The position numbers and the translations under genes were made by a program. Below, piece after piece: positions 1 to 12,069 of a stretch of 64,000 nucleotides of DNA (position 1 is its first letter; each line of letters starts with the position of its first letter). The stretch is from Opisthorchis felineus (taxonomy: Eukaryota > Platyhelminthes > Trematoda > Opisthorchiida > Opisthorchiidae). The notes beneath the pieces were generated by a model that made no database searches, had not been told where the DNA came from, and saw only the letters and a list, made by a program, of their open reading frames with translations. Location: NCBI GenBank assembly GCA_004794785.1, contig SJOL01006586.1, positions 1,984,569 to 2,048,568 of the forward strand, written 5' to 3'.

Positions 1-2870
1 AGAGACACAAACGGCCCCCAGCGGGAACGGTCTTAATCTGAGTGTGAGAATTGATCTTCAGGATTCGAGGAGCTCAGTCATCTCCAAACCTATACCCGCA
101 TTTTTGAGGTCATTTTATTGATTGCTTCTTACCGCAGTGCTTATCCTAGGTACGAGCCGAAAAGATTACGCGGTGACGGGAACTGCCTGCTCTCGACGAA
201 GTCATAACTGGCCTGTCGCCGGACCGCCACGCCACCCGCCGTAAGAGTGTGTATAACGTACACCTACCCGACAAAAGTCAGGCGCCTGAAAAGAATTTAC
301 TCACGACGATTTGTATCATGCGTAGCGTCAGCATTTTCGATGTCTGGGATACGTTGAAACAGCTATTTGTTACACACGGGCAAAATAAATGTGACTAGAA
401 CGGCCGCCATCAGAGTGTATTACCGGCACGTGGCCAAGCTCGCGAGGCTTTGCGAGAAGAAATGACATGCCATCTGCCTGAATAGGTCAAATGTACACAT
501 CGAACCATTTGATACATTAGTTGAATGTTTTGGGTGGTCAGCATCTTCACAATTTCACCTGCAAAATATTACCGCATCTGAGACGAAAATGTCCCACACT
601 CAAGAAGTGCACATCACTTTAATAACTCGTTGCAGTTCAGGAGTCGGTTGATTGGGAGCTTGTCGAAAAGAAGATTGGCGACCGAGTTTTTGTACTCCAT
701 GTGACAGGACCTCACCATCAAGTAGTCATCATGCCGGTGAATGTAAACCTCCGTCGGAGACTTGTTACCGCGCGCGTTGTCTGCTATAAAGCAGCAAAAG
801 TACCAGCTGCGTCGAATTACTTCACTTTGGTTTTAACTGTCTGGACGCTCGCTGACATGATAAAAATCTTCATCGCACATACTTTGCGGATAGATGACCC
901 TCTTTGGGTCCACACACACAAAAACGACGTAGTGATTGCTTTGCATATTCCTTCAAGGCTTTTTCAAACAAAAAAGGATAAAAAACGTGGAGAGACTATC
1001 CTTTCCAAAATATCGCCCACCGCCTCCAGAGACTGATCAAACTGAGTTATGACAGCCAATAAAAAAGAGGTCTGCGCCCAGCGCGTGCTCTGATTTGGTT
1101 TAGGCAAGTTGTGTCAGAGCCGTGACTCCCTAGGGAGGTTTCAAAGTCTGGAATAAACATCGTCATATGCTACAGCATTATGTAAACTTCCAATTGTTCC
1201 GAACTGTGGGTTCCGAGAAATTTCGGACTTGCGACTTAGCGTTGGCGTTCTTCGCTTGTTAGCCAAATGCGCCCAAAAGTACCGGTGGTAATACGCTCCT
1301 TCTGCTATTAATCAATTGCTATTTTAGACCGATTTTTCCCTGAAATGTGTCTTGTCGTTCCCGGTTTTCACATCACTATATTTACACTCATGATACAATT
1401 CTATGTTCAAGTCGTTACCGTATTAAGTTTTATTTACCAAAGCAGTCATATTGTTTGTTCGCAGCTGGCGAATGGTATACCGTCAGGTATGATCATAATG
1501 GTACAGTAAGAATGAAGGCACGACTGATGCCACTTGTGGGTGCTCATAAGTGTGCGGAGGTAGTGCAGTCACACAAATAGTGGACATTATCCGACGCAGC
1601 TGAGGTCATGCCTAAACTGGCACAATCCAAATGCGGTGGACATCGGGGGCGGAGAAGCACAGATATTACAGGTCTTCCTATCCCTTAGGGAACAATTGAA
1701 ACTGAAGCAATTTGAAGATGGTGGGCAAAAACGATGTGGGAGGAGGTAAAACTAAGAGATCCTGTCCGGTATGTGATAAGAAAACTGCAAAGTGTGGAAA
1801 ATGGGGAGCCAGAACAACGAATCTGGGCAAGCAGCAGACTCTCAATGATCCGACCGGTCAATTGGAATTGAAACTGAGAAGCATTACTGATGGCCGACTC
1901 TTGAAGGCACACCTCAAGTTTCTCTAAAACCAAACTTGGAAGAAGGAAATTTTACATAATCTGTCAGCATTCGACGGTACTTATTGGAAGCCAGAAAATC
2001 TCCCCAGACTGGCAGTTTTGCTAAAATACAAGCGCACCCAAAGTCTACGTTGGGCGGGGACACCAAAATTATAATGGCTGCCGCGTCTCAGTATGTCCGT
2101 GAAGACGGTGGTAAGTTTTGTGGAGAAGTTAGTTCCTTCACGCGTGTTGTCCTGGTTTGGGTTTGAAAATATTTTGGAAGACTATATAAAAGTTATTATG
2201 TTGTACTTGCCCGCGCAAACACAAAGACGAGCAGCTATTAGCGGTTTATGCATGAAAACGCCTCCCTTTTTTGCAGCAGGTGTCCTGCCAGACCAAGCCA
2301 AAGAATTTGTTACGGGTAGCAATTTTTCGTGGATTTTCCCTTGGAAGCAACAAACATTGTACCGCGCGAACGACGAGGATTTATCTTTACCGGTACACCG
2401 AGTATTTCATAGTGCTATGGGAAGAATTACTGGGTTTGTGTGCAGCACTTGCATGCGGTACAATAACGGTGGGCAATAATTTGGAGTTCTGGCACAAATT
2501 CAGCAGAGTAATACAATCGTGTAGACACATGTAACGCACTTGGTCAGGAGATTAAAGACCAGGTGACATACGGGCAGGCCGTCGGACTGGGTATAGCAGT
2601 CGCGACGACTTACTCGTGTCCGTGGATAGCATTGTACATGAATATCTTGGGTGAGCCAGTCGGGGTTGTAAGGGAAGTTAAGCTTGGCGTAGAAGTCGTC
2701 AGAAATCAAGATCAGCGTGGACCACGGATAGTCTTGTATCTGTCAGTGGTGCGGTGAGGCTCATTGCTGCTATTCAAACGGGACAATGGGACACCTGCAT
2801 CCAAATGGCGGACTAAAAATGGAAAAGTGTCAAAAGAATCTGCTGAAGTTTAATAACTTATAGGTGAAAC
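1..2870. other. No recognisable gene
   Basis: I see nothing here that I can name. Several open frames of 60-130 codons exist, but most begin with non-ATG codons, none carries a recognisable motif, and their lengths fit chance. No LINE, LTR or SINE signature was found. Confidence 0.5.
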
Positions 2871-2879
2871 TGAGGCCCG

Positions 2880-3560
2880 AAATCCCGGTCAGCAGATGCT
2901 ACCGTAGCTAGCTCGTGTAACCAGGTGGATGGCTGGAAAGCACTCAGAGAGATGGGATTATTATGTATTGGGGCGTGCTAGGGCAAAATAAGTGGTTAAA
3001 AGTCTATCATATACAGTTTTTGGACCGGTCCAAAAAGTGGGTCAGGGAGCTGCAGATGAAGTCAAGTTACTAGTTGGGGGCTACGGTGAACAGTAGCGTC
3101 TCAACATGGATATAAATGGCTTTTCGATTTAAGATGCTGCGCGAAAGAAAGTGCTGAGTACTCCTGAAAGTTGGATGCGTCACAGGACTTAGTAGTTCAA
3201 AGCATGTAGGGACGAGAGATCAAAAACACGTGAGGCGTATGGTAGATTTGCACGCTTGGACGATGAGGTGACCACAGTAGGGCACAGTTATAACCTAGAA
3301 CCGTTTCATCACGTGCATTTTGTGGGCCTCTCAACTCACACATGAGACCGTGTTTTTACTCTGCTATAATCAACGTTTTGGATACATTGGAGGATTACCT
3401 AGGATATGCGCTAAAGCTCGGGGAAAGGTTACGCCGGCGATAAAGGTTTTCGACGAAGGTGCTTTCGGTTCAGTTTTCTGTATGTGTTATTGAGATTGCC
3501 GAGCCAACTGGCTACTCATTAGATGCACACCCCAAATTCCTCTGAAACCATATTTTGAAT
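2880..3560 (+). repeat. Diverged tandem duplicate block, copy 1
   Basis: This block is paired with a second copy about 950 bp downstream. Shared landmarks in the same order include a GTAGCTAGCTCGTGTTACC-like start, a CATACAGTTTTT stretch, a GGGGCTACGGTGAACAGT stretch, a GTGCTGCGC(A)GAAAGAAGTGC stretch, a CACGTGCATTTTG stretch and a GGCGAGCCAA-like end. Identity is uneven (estimated by eye at 60-75%). Neither copy carries a convincing reading frame, so this is non-coding repeat sequence of unknown origin. Confidence 0.7.
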
Positions 3561-3834
3561 GGAGGAGTTTTAGCACTTGACGGTATTCGTTCGGTTCATC
3601 AAAATCTACCCAAGCAGAAGAATTTTTACTAAAATTTGTTTAAGCGGTAGAGGTCGTGGGGAATAGCGGTATGCAGTTGATGCAGACTGGTCTGGCCATA
3701 TGCAAAAATGAGTAACATTCATTGGCCAAATTTTGTGCCGCTGAGTTCACAGCTAGTTAGATAATCGTCCATAAAGCTGGGCAGGAAAAGCAGGCGTGTG
3801 AACAGACGATTCCCGAAATTGTGGTTGAAGCGTA

Positions 3835-4500
3835 CGTGCCTTCGTAGCTACCTCGTGTTACCGAGTGGTTAGATTGCACGTATTCTGATGAACTTGAGGG
3901 CGCTAAAGCAAAAAACGGCGTTAGAAGGCCCTCACATACAGTTTTTAGGAGGGTTAAGCAACGCTCATTCAGAAAGTATGTTTGTGGGCAACATAAATAC
4001 ATGCTACCAGTTAGGGGCCATGGCGAACAGTTGAAGGCTGACTGGGGATATGGATAGCCTCCTGATATTGCGTGCTGCGCAGAAAGAAGTGCATGCGTGT
4101 CCTGGAAGTTGGTTGAATTATTAGTTAAAAGCATGCCGGAACAGGCGATCTTATAAAAAAGTGAAATGTCTGAGCATATTGACTTTTGGGCGATGGGGTG
4201 ACCTCAGCATTGCGCCGTTACAACCTAGGAAAAAGAGTAGAGGCTATGCAAATCAAATCGCGTCAGGGCCGTAACGCCACGTGCATTTTGCGAGTCTCTG
4301 TTAACTTACATATTAACAGCATTTTTAATCTGTTGTTTTTGGTTCATAAGGGACTTCTCTGGGATGGATGCTGCAACCAGGGCGAGCTTAAGCCAGTGAT
4401 GCAGGCTTTCGACAATAGCTTCTTTCTCCTAAAGTTTTCGTGAATTTTGTTGAAATTATTGATGATTTCGATGGCGAGCCAATTGTTCCAATTAGGAAAT
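3835..4500 (+). repeat. Diverged tandem duplicate block, copy 2
   Basis: Second copy of the block at 2880-3560, in the same orientation and with the landmarks in the same order. It runs directly into the first unit of the larger 2 kb duplication that follows. Which copy is ancestral cannot be judged by eye. Confidence 0.7.
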
Positions 4501-4519
4501 TGATAAAACGGTCCTTGGA

Positions 4520-6640
4520 GTGTTTTGGCATTATGGGAATTTAGGGGGAGAAGTGGTTAACTGGGCGTGTGTTCAGGGTTGATCGAGGTGTACTTAACGC
4601 TGTAGGTAGAAGAGTGAATGGAGAGGAAATAAGACTGGAACCCAGGGCAGGTGAAGTACGATGACTATCACGGAGTTAAGAGGGTCATTGTGAGGGCGGC
4701 GTGCAGCTGAAGGGAGAGTTGTCAACCGTGCGGTCTTTAGCACCATTGGGATTGGGGTGGGGAACATGGTACAGAAAGAGCTGGTGGGTGATTAGGGATG
4801 GGAAGCGTACAAAAAGACTAACCAGGTAGGAAAATGTGGATGTGCACTCAGAGCGCATTGGTTGAGTGCGTCATGGGAAGTCAGGGTCCGTCGACCGCTT
4901 AGAGGACAGTGAAGGGAGTGGTGGCATTGTGGAGGTGTATGACAGTTGGATGTGTGCTGAAGGATACTTATTCCTTAGGGCAAAGAGCTAGAGTAAATCT
5001 TGCAGTCTCCATTTAGGTCTCATCGGGAGTGACTGTCTTGGTCGAGTGTGTATTCGGTTATTTCAGACATGATTGCGGGAGTGGAGATGGGTAGCAAAAC
5101 GTTTGGCATGAACGATGAGGCCCAAAACCGTATGACAGACGTAAGAAGAGCCCCAGGGTAGCCCGAAAAAGCAAGCGGCTTTCAGCTTGTTAGCCGTGTC
5201 TGAGATGAAGAAGCTATTTCAACCATAACCGGATACTGAATATCCCAAAAGTACCGGAATACTAACGCATAGACCGGAGCTGATAAGCGGTGTCCAAAGC
5301 AGGGGCCCGAGTTAGTGAGCGTTGAGGACGAAATAGCTGTGGTTTCTATTGAACTACAGAGTATAACTGACGGCAAGCTGTGTCCAATAATATGTATGAT
5401 CACTGAATCTTGACGTCAAAACATCGTTGTTCACGCAGATCGTTCAGTATCGACAATGTGACTAATTGACGAAGTAGTAAGTTTGCCTTTATGACGGTGA
5501 GACCTCTCAAAGTTCTACCTAAGACAGATGGTTGATTATAAATTTTTCCTTTCAAAATTCCTACCGAGTAACAATGGCCTCGAGTAAATGAGAACTAGAG
5601 TAACTACACATCACGTTTGCACAGATGCGACAAATTATTAGAAACATATAATTCCGCCAGAGGCGGTCGTGTATTTTTCAGGCGTATGGATAGTAGACTG
5701 GCATGCGTTGGTATGTAGGACAATCGTTGGCCGTTGGATTAGACTATCGTGCATAGTTGAGGCCTGATAATCAGCGTCGGGCACAGGTATGGGCCTAGCA
5801 GTTGTAATAAGTGGCCGAGCTAAACGGCATCGCGTAAATGTATCTGTATGAAGGGGCGTCGTTGCCCATTTGATTAGGCCACCGTGCATGATTAAGGCCT
5901 CATAATCAGCGTCGCACGTGGCCACTGGCCTAACAGTTACGATAAGTTGCCAAGGTAGGCGACAGCGCGCAAAGTTATCATGACGACCGGCAATGGTTGG
6001 CCTTATTTTCCGTCAATGTAGCTGGGCTTTATGATGTATTCTAGCTAGGAAGATGGAATTTGGAGGAAGTCGTCGTTTTGGTAATTTACATGCAGAAATT
6101 GCATAAGGCCGCATCATCTACTGACCAGCTGTGTATATCTGGGAATGGGGATCATCCAAAGAGATCACACGCGCATGACTGCTGCACAATGCATCAAGTA
6201 GTTTTCCACTGTCATACTGAATTGTTGGGAAGCTTCCTAAAAAGACTGTTGTGCCAAAGCTCACTGGACAAATTCATCTCATTTGCTACGTCTGAAGAGT
6301 TTAAAGCATACAAAAGTTATTCACCTATTTACTTGGGTGGAATTTGCATGGGATATTCTGTAGGTGTCATCTCACTTTCAAAGAACACCGCGGAACGCTA
6401 AAACATGCTAATGTTTCATATTGTGCTTTATCGCGTAAACTGGTGATAAAATGCCGGTCGGTGATGACCTTGAAATTTCGCTCACTCAAACAAAATGCCA
6501 TGAGTAACGTATGAACGAAATGTCCAAACAGATTAGACTAACCTCATGTAAAACTCGCAACTTCGAGAACCCCGTAGTTAAGCGGAAAATAACTTCCGTT
6601 TACTTCTAGCGAGCGGTGCTAATTGCTCTATGCAGGTCGT
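4520..6640 (+). repeat. Large tandem segmental duplication, unit 1
   Basis: A ~2.1 kb unit repeated directly at 6655-8485. Unit 1 starts at the TTTGGCATTATGGG stretch, continues through a GTTCAGGG-TGATCGAG stretch and a CTGTAGGTAGA-TGAATGGAG stretch, then a ~135 bp sub-repeat region, and ends with a segment containing TTGTGCTTTATCGCGTAAACTGG. All landmarks recur in the same order in unit 2. The stretch 5240-5640 has no clear partner in unit 2, where a SINE lies instead. No coding capacity is recognisable. Confidence 0.75.
5705..6005 (+). repeat. ~135 bp tandem sub-repeat, about 2.2 copies
   Basis: A motif reading GAGGCCTGATAATCAGCGTCG near 5759 recurs as AAGGCCTCATAATCAGCGTCG near 5894, a spacing of about 135 bp. 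Flanking matches (ATGCGTTGG/CGTTGCCC, TAGCAGTTGTAATAAGTGGCC/TAACAGTTACGATAAGTTGCC) support a tandem array. A third partial unit begins near 5980. The same sub-repeat recurs in the second 2 kb unit. Confidence 0.75.
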
Positions 6641-7389
6641 TAAAATCGCCCGCGGTACGTTTTGGCATAATGGGGCAATACATAAAATAGGGTTACCTGG
6701 GTAGTAGTTCAGGGTCGATCGAGATATATTTAACACTGTAGGTAGAGCTGTGAATGGAGGGGAAATTTTTGAACCCAGGGCATAAGCTGGTGCATGAGAG
6801 TAGGCATGGAGTTGGGAGAGTCTTTAGGAAGAGGGCATGAAGTTGATGGGAGAGTCGTCAGCCGTGCGGCCTTTCGCATCGTCGGGGCCCCGGGGTAGTG
6901 GAAGAGTGAGACATGGTGCAGGAGGGCTGGTGGATGTTTGGGGCTGGGTAGTGGAAAAAAAGTCCGATCAGGTGGAACGAATATAGTTTGGTCGACAAGG
7001 CGCTTCGGGCGTACAGGTGATTGGAAGTCAGGCTGCATCGACAGCTAACAGGGCAAAGACTGGAGTTGTAGCATTGTGATGGTGAATGTCAGTTGGATGT
7101 GGGCTGAAAAACAATTGTTCCTGGGGTAACTGAGTGAGCCCTTCAGTCTCCAGTTAGATAACTATCATCATAGACAGTTAGATTGCATCGGGGTGGCCGT
7201 CTTAGTAGCCCATAAATCCGGATAGTTTGGGCTTGCTTACGGAAGTGATGATGAGTGGCAATAAGCCGACATAAACGACGAGCTTAAGGATAACAAAATC
7301 CATAAGGGTGGCCTGAAATAGCTAGCGGCTTTCACCGATCTAGGTGTCCGAGATGGGAAAGCTTTTTTTAGTTATAACCGAGTGTTTGT

Positions 7390-7650
7390 AAGGAGTCGAG
7401 GTGGCTCAGTGGTTATTGTGCAAACTCACTGACCAGAAGGTTTTTGGTTCGAACCCGACCCAAGCATTTTGACCGCTCCTGTCTAGGCCAGGGCGGTCTG
7501 GCAGAAATTCGGCCCTTGTGCTTTCGTCGGGTGGCATGGCAGCTACACATCAAAATGGTGATACAGCTGAACGTTGTTCCTTCTTTATTGGTTGCACCAG
7601 TCTGTTCAATAAATGAGAATATTTCGTTAATAGTAGTTTTATAACTTTCA
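7390..7650 (+). mobile_element. tRNA-derived SINE
   Basis: The head carries both RNA polymerase III internal promoter boxes at tRNA-like spacing. An A box, TGGCTCAGTGG, lies near 7403 and fits TRGYNNANNGG. A B box, GTTCGAACC, lies near 7448 and fits GWTCRANNC. The flanks do not pair as a tRNA acceptor stem, so this is not a functional tRNA gene. The body runs to an A-rich stretch with AATAAATGAG near 7609. It interrupts the alignment between the two 2 kb duplicate units, which suggests insertion after the duplication. Confidence 0.65.
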
Positions 7651-7669
7651 AGCGCGGGTATGGCGGGCC

Positions 7670-7985
7670 AGCACGGTTATTATGATGAAGGACCGTCTTT
7701 GGTTGTTGGATTCGGTCATCATGCATGGTTGAGGCCTCATAATCAGCATCGCTCATAGACACGAGCCCAGCAGTTGTGATAAGTGGCCGAGATGAGCAAG
7801 AACTCATACGTTTGTATTGATAAAGGTTCGTCTTCGGCCATTGCCTCAGGCTATCATGCGTAGTTAAATCCTCAATCAGCGGCGCGCATAGGTATTGGCC
7901 CAGGAGTTACGACAAGTAGCCAAGGTAGCCGACAACACGTACGGCTATTATAATGAAGGCTTATCTTTGGCTTCATATTCCGGAA
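7670..7985 (+). repeat. ~135 bp tandem sub-repeat, second array
   Basis: The motif TTGAGGCCTCATAATCAGC near 7730 recurs as a diverged TTAAATCCTCAATCAGC about 133 bp later, with matching flanks (CCCAGCAGTTGTGATAAGTGG/CCCAGGAGTTACGACAAGTAG). The start of a third unit is visible near 7940. It is the counterpart of the array at 5705-6005. Confidence 0.7.
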
Positions 7986-8489
7986 ACGCCGTTACGTTTT
8001 ATGACGCAATTCAGCCACGTGAGGTCATGCTTTCTAATAAGGGAGATATCTCATCGGAGTGTCAGTATTCACATGCAAATATCTGAAAATGCTGCATTAC
8101 CTGACTAGCTGCGCAGTGTTGTGCCGAAGTTCTCTGAACAAACCTGTGTGCCAAGTATGACGCATACAACTGTTACTCAGCCATTCACCTGGGTGGAAGT
8201 TACATTGTATATTCTGTATACATTTTCTCCCATTTGACGAACACCACAGAACGTTAAGTTATCATAAGATTATGTTTTGTGCTTTATCCCGTAAACTGGT
8301 AATCAAATGAGAATCGCCAATAGTCGGTCACAATGAAACTTCACTCAACTAAACAAAATGCTATGAATAACACATTACCGGAAGGTGCAACCAGATTAAA
8401 CTTTCCCCCCATAAAACTCGGACCGTTGAAAATCCCGCAGTTTCGGTGAAGTTAATTTTTGCTCGCTTTTAAACAGCGGCCAAGCCCAA

Positions 8490-11400
8490 GCCATGTGAAA
8501 GACGACTTAAATGCTCAATCGACTTAAATCAAGAAAAGATGGATGGTACAATAAAGCGAGAAACTCATCCATAACATTTTGGAAGATTTACTCCAGGAAA
8601 TCTTACCTTAACTTGCTTGGAATGTGTATAATTTGACATTTACCAGGTGTCTGAGCTAAACTAACGTTGGAAAATATGTCTGCGTATCCCGAAGGAACGT
8701 GCCCTAGAAATGATCCCATTTCCACAAAATAACATCAATGTTATCTCTGGTGCTGTACACCTTGGGACTGTTTTACTATTGTGTTCGCTAGAACAAACGA
8801 TAGCACCAAAGCCGAAGCGACAGGATAACCGGCCTGAACCCAGTCAGTTATGCACTGACCGGAAAAAGTGTAAAAGGTTTGGGCGACGAACTCCTGATTT
8901 GAACCGCGGTCTAGAACGAGAGCTATTCTTAATGTACCAGCTTATCTCACTCTACAACCTAGCCGAGAAATTGTGTTTGTGGAAACTTTGTTTGAGTGGC
9001 TGGGCTTCTTTGGACCAAATATACTTTCGGGTATGGCTTGTGCCTGAATAGGCTGTCAAACAAAATTGTATTCGTTTTAAGCTTACAAAGGAAAGAGTTT
9101 TTACAATTTTGCCTGTGGAACACGGTGAGCGGTTCAGACTTTGTAAACCATTTTGTGTAAATTGTAGGTTCGCATTGATGTATTCTAGCGGCACTTGGGG
9201 AATGACGCTGGGATTTATGCTGACTTGTCCCTCTTATGTATCACATTGTCCAGGGGCATTTGAGACAAACATATCAAGAACAGCTCATTTGGTTTTAGGT
9301 TGTTGATTTGAGTGAGCTGGTTGGAAGTTACTTATTGCAATTGCAATGAATTCATTGTTCGCGTCTTTGATGAACGATATCCAACTTTTGGGTTCAACAT
9401 TCGTACTGCATATGCGCTTTGGCGTGCTACACACAGCATATCATATTTTACATGTTTTACGTAGCAAGTTTAACCGCCGGCCGATGTATAGAGTTACGAT
9501 GGAGGGGCATAACTACCCATGTACATCACACAATATTGTGCGCGAGACTAACGAAAGTGATTTTTGGCTATTTGTCTCTTTTTTGGTGCTAAGAAGACAA
9601 AAATACAGTCCCCTGACGGAAAGAAAATCGTTGGTTCTTGCCGGAATTGAAATAAACTAGGTTCTGATCCTCTGAGACAGCGGGGTCCTAAGGCTGATTA
9701 CGCTCCCCGTCGATGAGCAGTTGTCCTCAGAGGGACGTTGTGGCAAATTTTTGGAGCACATTCATGAAGTACGAGACTAGTGGTAAAAATTTTGACCGTA
9801 TACCCCTGTAGATCAATCTGGAAGTTAGGCCTCTTGACACACTGCCTCTAAAAATGACTCTAACTTTAAGTCGTGGATGATTATTTTTTCCTAAAACTGT
9901 GGTCGTGAACGCTTCATCTACCGCTGTTGATTGTTTTACATCCGCTTTACTTTTTGGCTAACCAAGTTGACACGCTTTTATTGCATCTTTCTCTTTTTGC
10001 AGCAGATACACGAAAATACGAGAGTGAACACAAAAGAAGGTCGTAAGGATACGAGAGCAATGTTTCACTCAGATAATGACGTTAAGGGTTATACTAAGTT
10101 CCGGTTTCTACCTTTCCAAGCAGAAGATGAACTGGTGTCGGTCAGACGACTACTTGATACTAAGCTATGAAAACCTTGGCTGCACCACTGAGTAAGTTTT
10201 AAAAGTGATAACTGGTCGGTATAAGAACTGAGTAATGTTCAACAACAATGTGCCCACAATCCCCGCCAGTCCTGCCTTTATTCGGACTGTAACCTGATGA
10301 TCATACCTGACGGCATGCCACCCACAAGTTGGGAATAAACATTATTATTATTACTAACAGGTTATTATCCGTGACTAATGGGCCTTCAGTAATTCGTGAG
10401 AACGCCCTTGTGAAGTACTCACTAGTGACCGAAGGGAAATATTCTGGTAGTTGTCACAAGAACTTATGAAAGCCTCTTGTAAACATCTAGATGGCTCACG
10501 GAGAATCAGCAAGTATACCTACATTGAATCAGGTGCTTTTGTTTGAAGCACTCACTTTTACACCCATGGCTGACGGCATGGAGATCTGTTAAAATCAGTG
10601 CTTCTGGAGTAAATGGGTTTTCAAAGACCATAATGATGATAATGATGAAAACAAACGGAAACCTCCAATAAATTACAGCTGACTGAGAAGTTTTACCCTA
10701 ATCCACTAAAATATTTTAAGGAGAACCATTGGGTGCTGACTGTCAGGTGGATGAGGTAATGACGGTGACTGGGCTGGCCAGCATAGTGCCTTTTGTTTTG
10801 TCCAGATTGTGACGCGTGCCGTTAGGTTAATTGGTGATTTTAGTCTTGGAATGTTGTGCAACCCTCAGTCTAAGCTGACTTAGTCATTGAAACGACCGAT
10901 TGCTTTGGGGCACTCATACGTTGTAGCAAGCTCGATCGGTGCGTAAAATTCTTGTGAAGTATCATTGCTGCGACTAGAGTCCTACTGGTCACACTGGTGA
11001 TATTATTTGGGACACGTTTGTTGCCATTTAACTCCCGTTCTTGATAATTCTAGCGTAGGATGACCCAATTTTTAGACATCCAATGGGATTTTGCAAAACA
11101 ATTCTAGATACGGGCCAGGTAGATATGGGATACTGATGCCTAACTACTATAAATTGAGTAATTTTACTAGTTATAACTACACGAATTTAGTGAAGAATGA
11201 AGAAGCCTTCGAAACAGCCATGATACGTGACAGGCTTCATACAAATCTGGTAGTTCACTGTTGAAATTTGCTTCAGCCGAAAGTGACCAAAGGTCATTCG
11301 TCTCAACCCCGAGCGACGTTCAAAACTTTATACGTTTTCTAGAGTTTCAATTTTAATGCTAAACCACCAGGATTAAAGCTCGGGAATTTGGCTCCGTTCA

Positions 11401-11970
11401 AACATCCCCGTCACAGAGGTGTACTTCTGCTGTACAAAATGTTGGGCCCATCCAAAGGGGTTCGCTTTCCGTTTGGTTCATTACAAAGTCCGAATAAAAG
11501 GCGCCTCAAATATTACCACCTGTTCCTGAAATAAACACATTACGAAATTTTGAAAATTTAGGACTGAGGTTGGATTACTTCGTTTTAGAGCCTGCGGATA
11601 TTTCCACAGGATTTGAGGAGTTTAACTAAAACACGAGGTATGAATCGACGTTTCTCATCAAGTAATTTGCAACAGTTACGTAGGAAGAGCAGCGGTTTGA
11701 TAGTATCAAACATGTCGGTGTAATTTTTGGACGTCTTATTTCACTGTCCATTGTCAATACACTGACAATGGGATACATACTGAAAGCATAGAAAAACACT
11801 AGATGGATTTCAGAGCATAAGTGAACAAACTGTACTCGGGGTTCATATGACAGTGAATGAAAAGTTGATCAGCTCGTAGTTGTACAGATCTGAGTAAAAG
11901 ATATGAACCTGCGTCAAATGAGGCATAAATATGAACAAAGGGAGGAAAGATTCATTTTATGAGGTACGTG
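8490..11970. other. No recognisable gene
   Basis: No motif-bearing frame was found on either strand. The longest frames (113, 104 and 79 codons) resemble nothing I know. Small ATT and GAT microsatellite-like stretches lie near 10342 and 10630. Everything else is unique-looking non-coding sequence. Confidence 0.5.
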
Positions 11971-11974
11971 ATGG

Positions 11975-12060
11975 GTCCCCGCAAGCTTCGTAACCTCGAA
12001 ACCCCCGAACGTTCACGAGATTAATTTCCGTCTACTTCTGGTGAGCGGCTGCTGAGACTG
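11975..12060 (+). repeat. Fragment of the 2 kb duplicated unit (third copy)
   Basis: The stretch with TTCGTAACCTCGAAACCCC followed by TTAATTTCCGTCTACTTCTGGTGAGCGG matches the ends of unit 1 (about 6550-6625) and, more weakly, unit 2 (about 8400-8475). Only this short part can be aligned by eye. Confidence 0.5.
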
Positions 12061-12069
12061 TGTGGCCTT

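Larger units (their letters stand above)
6655..8485 (+). repeat. Large tandem segmental duplication, unit 2
   Basis: Direct repeat of 4520-6640. It begins with TTTGGCATAATGGGG, carries the same ordered landmarks, includes its own ~135 bp sub-repeats at 7670-7985, and ends with a segment matching the end of unit 1 (TTGTGCTTTATCCCGTAAACTGG near 8276). A tRNA-derived SINE at about 7390-7650 interrupts it. Point and indel divergence is heavy, so the duplication is old. Confidence 0.75.

Noticed and set aside
340..375. TTGAAACAGCT stretch resembling the hammerhead GAAACAGC segment
   Set aside because: No CUGANGA or stem arms lie at the right distance; treated as chance.
701..1036. 111-codon frame near the left edge
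   Set aside because: It starts with GTG in a eukaryotic context and has no motif.
7390..7465. Possible functional tRNA gene
   Set aside because: A and B boxes are good, but the acceptor arms do not pair and the body continues as a SINE.
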